DNA of 64,000 nucleotides from Vicia villosa. Taxonomy: Eukaryota > Streptophyta > Magnoliopsida > Fabales > Fabaceae. Positions 58,417-64,000 of this stretch are shown here, piece after piece (the stretch's first letter is position 1; each line of letters opens with the position of its first letter). Both the position numbers and the translations under genes were made by a program. The notes beneath the pieces are model-generated. The model ran no database searches, was not told the DNA's origin, and saw only the letters and a list, made by a program, of their open reading frames with translations. The stretch lies in assembly GCF_029867415.1 (NCBI RefSeq), contig NC_081180.1, positions 146,382,731 through 146,446,730 on the forward strand. The letters are read 5' to 3'.

Positions 58417-59646
58417 ATGAATCCTTCGTCAAGTTCTGCAAATCAAGAAACTGATCGTAAACAAAAGAGAAAGGCAACTGATGAACCATAAAACCAACCA
58501 AAAAGAGTAAGGATCACCTATGACCCTCTCAAGGTGAATCCCTTTGAAGCTATGACGTCTGGAAACTACTCTAGACGTGTGTATCAACCCCTTGATGGTA
58601 TCCCTCAATCACCTCCCTCTTCACAGACTTCCACCACCTCTTCCTCTTCTTTCACCTCTCTGGAACCACCATCTTCACCATCTGATATCCTTTCTCCTTC
58701 AACCTATCCCACAGATATCTCCTCATCTCTCTCACACCCTTTTCCCACCAGAACACCTAACCCCTACAGTTTTGTGTTTCCTGACTCCAGATTCACTATT
58801 AACCCTCCTACACCTACCACTCATGCTTATCTAGAGCTTTTACACTCAGATGTAAATAGCTGGTTGGAGATTCTTGGTGCTGCTCACCTTAATCATCTGG
58901 ATGAGTATGCTACCTGCAACCTCTGGGAAGCCTTTCGCCAGGATTTTCTGGTTAGGGCTACGGATGTCCAGAGAAGGATCATGACTGAAGCACCTGGTGC
59001 TCGTGGTCTTCTCTTGGAAGTTGGTGAAAGCAGCTATCACCATCTCATCAGGAACAGAAGAGTTCTTGAAGAGAGGATACCTGCAGATGAGATGGTAGAA
59101 GAAAATCCCCGCAGAGACATAGTGGTATGGAGACCAAGGTATCTTGTGCTGACTGGAGATTTTCAATGGTTGTTTGATTGGTTCAGAATGAACCCTTTTG
59201 AAAGTGCTCCTCTCATGGTCTTTCCAGAAGTGGTTTATCCTGCTGAAGTTGCTGGTCCTACTCCTCCAACAAACCTAGCAGCTATTCTTCAGGCGTTGGT
59301 AGTTGGAGCTTCTGAGTTGCCTGAACAAGAATATGCTGAGGCTGCTCCTGAGTCAGACTCAGATGTTAAGATGGAAGGTACAGAAGCTGAAGACCTTCTA
59401 GAAGATCGTCCTGCTGAGATTGCTGTCCCTGTTGGCAGAAGTTCTGGTGCTTCTTCTTCTGGTGTACCCTCAGCTCTGATGGAGACCTTGGAAGCTCTGC
59501 ATCAGAATCAAGCTATGCTAGCTTCTCGTTTGGACGCGTAAGAAGCATCCAACGCTGAGTTTCGCTCCTTCATGGCAAGGCAAACTGAGAGCACTGACGG
59601 GGTTCATGACATTCTGGCGCAGATTTTGTCTAAGCTAGGGTCTTAG
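58417..59646 (+). pseudogene. SIRE third ORF (envelope-position ORF), two in-frame stops
   Basis: ATG at 58417 (MNPSSSSANQETDRKQKRKA) is followed by a TAA at 58489-58491. The frame then continues with RITYDPLKVNPFEAMTSGNY and a long Ser/Pro/Thr-rich stretch. A folded-looking region with LELLHSDVNSWLEILGAAHL and LVRATDVQRRIM comes next, then an acidic segment. A second stop at 59539-59541 precedes a short tail to 59646. The place matches the envelope-like ORF of SIRE elements. I see no signal peptide or clear membrane anchor, so an envelope function is not supported from this copy; a gag-like or accessory role is equally possible. Confidence 0.7.
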
Positions 59647-60635
59647 TCTTTGGTCTTTGTAGTTTTCTTTGTTTGATTGCATCTGCTTGTTCTGCATACA
59701 TCTTTTGTAATTCTGTTTGCTTTATCAATGAAAAGTTTAATTCTGTTTCTTTCTTTTGTCGTTTTCTACATCTGAATCTTTTATATTCTTTTTGATGTTA
59801 TGACAAAAAGGGGGAGAAAATATATGATAAATGATCTGATTAAATATTATCAGTTACCGGGTAAAAGACCCCACATTACTAACAGAACTTACAAAGTTCT
59901 ATGCTTTAAGTTGTGCTGTTGCAGGAATTGAAGATTCTCTTTAAAGATCAACATAAGAAGCAACAAGATGAATCAAGCTCTTGGATTCCTGAAGCAAGCT
60001 GAGTGCTATGAAGCTTCAGAATCAGAAGCAAGAAGGAAGAATGTTCAGATATTCTGATGATAGAATATGATCTGAAACATTATGTCTATTTGTTCTGATA
60101 CATTCTATATGGCTCTGATACATATTATGTGTTCTGAAACATATTCTATGTTCTGACTCATTCATGCTGACTTTTGTCGTTTAGTTTTGTTCTGTAACAT
60201 TTCAGGATGTAGAGATGCTCTGATGATGCTCTGGTACATTCAACAATGTTCTGATACAATCCAGCATGAAGTGAGAAGAAATTCAAGTTCTGAAGCTGTC
60301 CCAATGGAAGCAAGAATCAGAAGCTGTGGATGTTCTGAAGATCTAAAGAAATTCAATGTTCTGAAGCTGTCCTATGGAAGCAGAAATCAGAAGTCATGAA
60401 TGTTCTGAAGATCGAGCACTGTGAACGTCTCTACTGAAATACTCAGGGAAGTCTTTTATTTATAAAATTCTTCTAGTATTAATTTCAGGGGGAGATTATT
60501 CATCTCAGGGGGAGATTGTTAATCTCAGGGGGAGACATATTCACATGCTTATGCTATAGCTGTGTAAATTGTCTTTAGCCGTCTGCTCTTTCTGATCGCA
60601 AATTCATATCATTTATATATGTTTTTGTCATCATC
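59647..60635 (+). other. SIRE 3' non-coding region
   Basis: No coding sequence. It is rich in short repeated words (TTCTGATAC, TTCTGAAGC, AAGCAAGA). It includes an AAAAAGGGGGAGAAAAT box at 59805-59821 resembling the PPT. Confidence 0.7.
60482..60537 (+). repeat. Triple CTCAGGGGGAGATT boxes
   Basis: Three tandem copies of a ~20-bp purine-rich unit lie 100-160 bp before the true PPT; the same triplet is at 10101-10153 in the truncated SIRE copy. Confidence 0.9.
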
Positions 60636-60649
60636 AAAAAGGGGGAGAT
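60636..60649 (+). other. Polypurine tract of the SIRE element
   Basis: AAAAAGGGGGAGAT directly before the 3' LTR start TGTTAGAAC. Confidence 0.92.
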
Positions 60650-61863
60650 TGTTAGAACAAGATTTGTTCTAATCAATATTCTTAGTTTTGATGATAACAA
60701 GGATATGAATTTTGTGTGAGATAATGTGGTACTCTAATACATTGCAATTTCCCTTTTAGGAAATATATAAAGAGTATGCACAAATCAGCGCTCAGAAGCT
60801 TTGTCTCAGAAGGTTCAGCATGCAACATCAGAACATGGTCTAGCAAGACATCAGAAGATGGTCAAGGCAGAATCAGAACATGGGTCTATGGAAGCATCAG
60901 AAGAACTTGAGATCAGAAGCAGAAGCACTGAAGTTCTCATGGTATCACGCTCAGAAGCACTTCAAGGTCAGAAGACAAGAAGATGCTATGCACCAAGCTG
61001 TTTGACTCTGATGATATTCAAACGTTGTATACACAAACATCAGATCAGAAGAAAGTACAGGTGGCAGGCTACGCTGACTGACAAAAGGAGCGTTGGAAGC
61101 TATTAAAGGCAACGTCAGTAGATACAGCGTGAACAAGGCTCGAGGTAGTTGACAAAAGCGTGAAACATTAAATGCAATGCTGTACGGAATACGCAAAGCA
61201 TTAAATGCTCCCAACGGTCATCTTCTCAAGTGCCTATAAATATGAAGTTCTGATGAGAAGCAAGGTTACCAATTCTGAACGAACTTATTCTGAAAAACTT
61301 GCTGAAACGCTGTTCAACTCAAAGCTCAGAAACTTCATCTTCATCAAAGCTCACTACATTGCTGTTGTAATATATTAGTGAGATTAAGCTTAAACGTTAA
61401 GAGAAATATCACTGTTGTGATTATAGCTTTTCAGAAGCATTTGTAATACTCTTAGAATTGATTACATTAATTTGTAAGTAACTAGAGTGATCAAGTGTTG
61501 ATCAGGATACTCTAGGAAGTCTTAGCTTGTGTCTAAGCAGTTGTAATTAGAGTGATCACGTGGTGGTCAGGATACTCTAAGAAAGTCTTAGCTTGTGTCT
61601 AAGCATTTGTTCCTAGAGTGATCAGGTTGTGATCAGGATACTCTAGAAGACTTAGTCGTGGGCTAAGTGGAAAACCATTGTAATCTGTTGCGATTAGTGT
61701 ATTAAATCCTCAGGTGAGGTAAATCACTCCGTGGGGGTGGACTGGAGTAGTTTAGTTAACAACGAATCAGGATAAAAATAACTGTGCAAATTGTTTTTAT
61801 CGTTCAAGTTTTTAGACTACACATATTCAAACCCCCCCTTTCTAAGTGTTTTTCTATCCTTCA
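60650..61863 (+). repeat. 3' LTR of the SIRE element
   Basis: Pairs with 51867-53080 (same length). Differences are mostly single transitions. It ends CTATCCTTCA and is followed by GATGA and the resumed transposase frame. Confidence 0.94.
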
Positions 61864-63194
61864 GATGAAACCTGGCTGTATGGGAAATACAAGGGAACTT
61901 TGCTGATGGCGGTCGCGCAGGATGGAAACAGCAACATTTTTCCAATAGCTTTTGCTCTGGTAGAAGGAGAAACAACTGCTGCTTGGAGTTTCTTTCTGAA
62001 GAATCTCCGAGCTAGAGTTGCTCCACAACCTAATCTTTGTTTGATTTCGGACAAGCACGCTTCTATTGACAGCGCATACAACAATCCGGCAAATGGTTGG
62101 CACAACCCCCCGTCTAAGCATGTCTATTGTATTAGGCATATAGCACAAAATTTTATGAGAGAGATCAAAGATAAATTTTTGAAGAACCACTTGGTGAACG
62201 CGGGGTATGCCTTAAACCAACCTGGATTTCAATACTACCGCCGAGAAATAGCGTCGACAAATCCAGATGCAGGGAGGTGGATTGACAGCATTGACAGAGC
62301 GAGATGGACTAGGTCATACGACGATGGGGCTAGGTGGGGCCACATGACTACAAATCTTGTGGAATCAATGAACGGGGTTTTCAAAGGCATTCGAAACCTA
62401 CCTGTAACTGCCTTGGTTAGTGCTACGTATTTTCGGATGGCAACTTTGTTCGCCACAAGAGGTAAGCGGTGGAACTCAGTGTTACAAACACAACAGGTAT
62501 ACAGCGATGTCTGCATGAAATATATACAACAAGAATCTGCCAAGGGTAACACTCATTGAGTGACCGAGTTCGACCGTCATGGCCACACCTTCAGTGTAAA
62601 AGAAACAATTGACCACAACCAGGGGCTTCCACGACAAGAGTATCGCGTCAATATCCCAGGTCGTTGGTGCGACTGAGGCCAATTTCAAGCATATCGCATG
62701 CCTTGCTCCCATGTCCTTGCAGCATGTTCACATACTCACTTTGATGCATTATCTTTGGTATCAGAAATTTACAAGGTATCAACGTTGCTCAACGTATACG
62801 ACAATTACTTTCCGGTGGTAGCAATGGAGGCATATTGGCCTGTGTACGAGGGGGAAACCGTTTGGCATAACGATTTAATGCGTCGGAATAAAAGCGGTCG
62901 ACCAAACAGCAGGCGTATTAGAACCGAGATGGATGCCACTGAAAAAATGCAGAGGAAGTGTAGTATATGTCGTGAGGTAGGACATAATAGGAACAAATGT
63001 CCCAATCGTGGTGCTAGCTCCACACCATAGTATTTAGGTGCAATGATATTTGTAATTTATTTTTTCAATGAAATGGAATCAAATTATTAGTTAAAAAAAT
63101 AATAATGGAAAATAAGTTAACAAAAAAATTATATAAAAAAATAATGTTGAAAAAATAGTTGGAAAAAAGGACCTAAAAAATTTTTGGAGAAAAA

Positions 63195-63456
63195 ATAGAA
63201 AAGAAAAAAAATAACATAAAAAAAATGAAAAAAAAAATAAGGGGGGGTGTTGTCGCCGGGGGGTGGCGACAACACCTAAAGATACAAGGAAGGCGCCACT
63301 GGGCCTGGCGAACACACTATGGGCCAAAACGTTGTCGCCACCCCCCCGGCGACAACGTGTTATATTTAAAAAAAAAAACATTTTGGTAATTAATTTGAAA
63401 ATATGGTTATTTTTGAAATTTTTTTAAAAAAAGTGGATATTGAAAAAAAAAAATTC
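63195..63456. repeat. Right terminal inverted repeat of the Mutator-like element
   Basis: The inverted counterpart of the left repeat, with the same two palindromes (63249-63272 and 63330-63356) and the inverted GGCGCCACTGGGCCTGGCG block between them. The outer A/T tracts and AGTGGATATTG match the left end. Confidence 0.9.

Positions 63457-64000
<544 letters not shown>

Larger units (their letters stand above)
51867..61863 (+). mobile_element. SIRE/Maximus Ty1/copia element, complete (9,997 bp)
   Basis: LTRs of equal length (51867-53080 and 60650-61863, 1,214 bp each) flank gag-pol and a third ORF. The target duplication is GATGG/GATGA, one mismatch. The left copy restores a glycine codon typical of MURA (IDGTW), so the right copy mutated after insertion. 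The LTRs differ at about 16 sites by eye (near 1.3 percent). Gene order PR-INT-RT-RH defines copia, and the extra 3' ORF and triple purine boxes fit the SIRE lineage. Several stops make it non-autonomous. Confidence 0.95.
50629..63030 (+). pseudogene. MURA-type Mutator transposase, split by SIRE and three stops
   Basis: Coding parts are 50629-51861 and 61864-63030; removal of the SIRE and one 5-bp duplication rejoins the frame (about 799 codons). The N-terminal fold is MASTSQYKVRVHMNGETY. A TAG lies at 50986-50988, followed by an acidic linker. The MURA DNA-binding block has GDTFRSKDDCMLAIKNWHLA and CGYMLKAS. The DDE core has IQID, then WLYGKYKGTLLMAV, LISDKH and TTNLVESMNGVFKG. TGA stops occur at 62557-62559 and 62674-62676, the latter replacing a SWIM zinc-finger cysteine before RMPCSHVLAAC. 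The C-terminus has a zinc knuckle CSICREVGHNRNKC. Apart from these lesions the core residues are present, so death is recent. Confidence 0.92.
45635..63456. mobile_element. Mutator-like element carrying a PMD gene, interrupted by a SIRE element
   Basis: The ends GAATTTTTTTTTCAATATCC (45635) and GGATATTGAAAAAA...ATTC (63456) are inverted repeats that extend inward about 260 bp. They are flanked by the perfect 9-bp duplication AAAATTTAA (45626-45634 and 63457-63465), the Mutator hallmark. Inside are a PMD gene (minus), a 127-codon unknown gene (minus) and a MURA transposase (plus), plus two copies of a palindrome/GCATGC repeat block. A 9,997-bp SIRE element sits in the transposase. Without it the unit is about 7.8 kb. 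The transposase is dead but the PMD frame is intact. Confidence 0.93.

Overview
This window reads as nuclear DNA of a flowering plant, most likely a papilionoid legume of the inverted-repeat-lacking clade (Fabeae/Trifolieae-like). The evidence is spliced GT..AG genes, AT-rich intergenic DNA, and a repeat set typical of such genomes: Tekay-type chromoviruses, Tat and Athila Ty3/gypsy elements, and SIRE/Maximus Ty1/copia elements with a third ORF. The species assignment is inference. Only two ordinary single-copy host genes are present: a LIFEGUARD/BI1-like gene (19088-20777, minus) and an ETO1-like gene (35000-38315, minus). Almost everything else is nested transposable elements.

Layout. 1-16794 is a nest. 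A Tat-lineage Ty3/gypsy element (plus) supplies RNase H and integrase (8067-9759), an antisense extra ORF with its own intron and TATA box (11476-13336, minus) and a 3' LTR (14235-16794). It is interrupted by the 3' end of a plus-strand Tekay element (4721-8066), which is itself interrupted by a minus-strand Tekay element (1-4720). It also carries a 5'-truncated SIRE fragment (10022-11475) and a solo Tekay LTR with a perfect CCAAA duplication (14345-16467). 16795-21784 is host DNA with the LIFEGUARD gene. 21785-34330 holds remnants of a copia pol (minus) and an Athila gag (plus) broken up by hAT-type elements. One hAT element (22893-33015, perfect 8-bp duplication) carries a Tekay element (22943-32501, GTCCC duplication). 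That Tekay copy has two extra tandem 671-bp LTR-tail/gag units inside its target-site duplication. 34331-45634 contains the ETO1-like gene, a Mutator transposase remnant, a CACTA end, a small Helitron, a plant-mobile-domain gene fragment and a hAT MITE.

45635-63456 is the most notable structure: a Mutator-like element with about 260-bp terminal inverted repeats and a perfect 9-bp duplication (AAAATTTAA). It carries an apparently intact four-exon plant-mobile-domain (PMD) gene, a small unknown ORF of 127 codons, and a MURA-type transposase. The transposase is disabled by three in-frame stops and by a complete SIRE element (51867-61863). A GC-rich palindrome (core GTTGTCGCC..GGCGACAAC) occurs in both TIRs and in two internal arrays next to the gene starts. 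The window ends in a long AT microsatellite and a MITE-like palindrome.

All exon limits were read by eye from splice consensus and reading frame. Family names come from recognising protein motifs, not from a database search.
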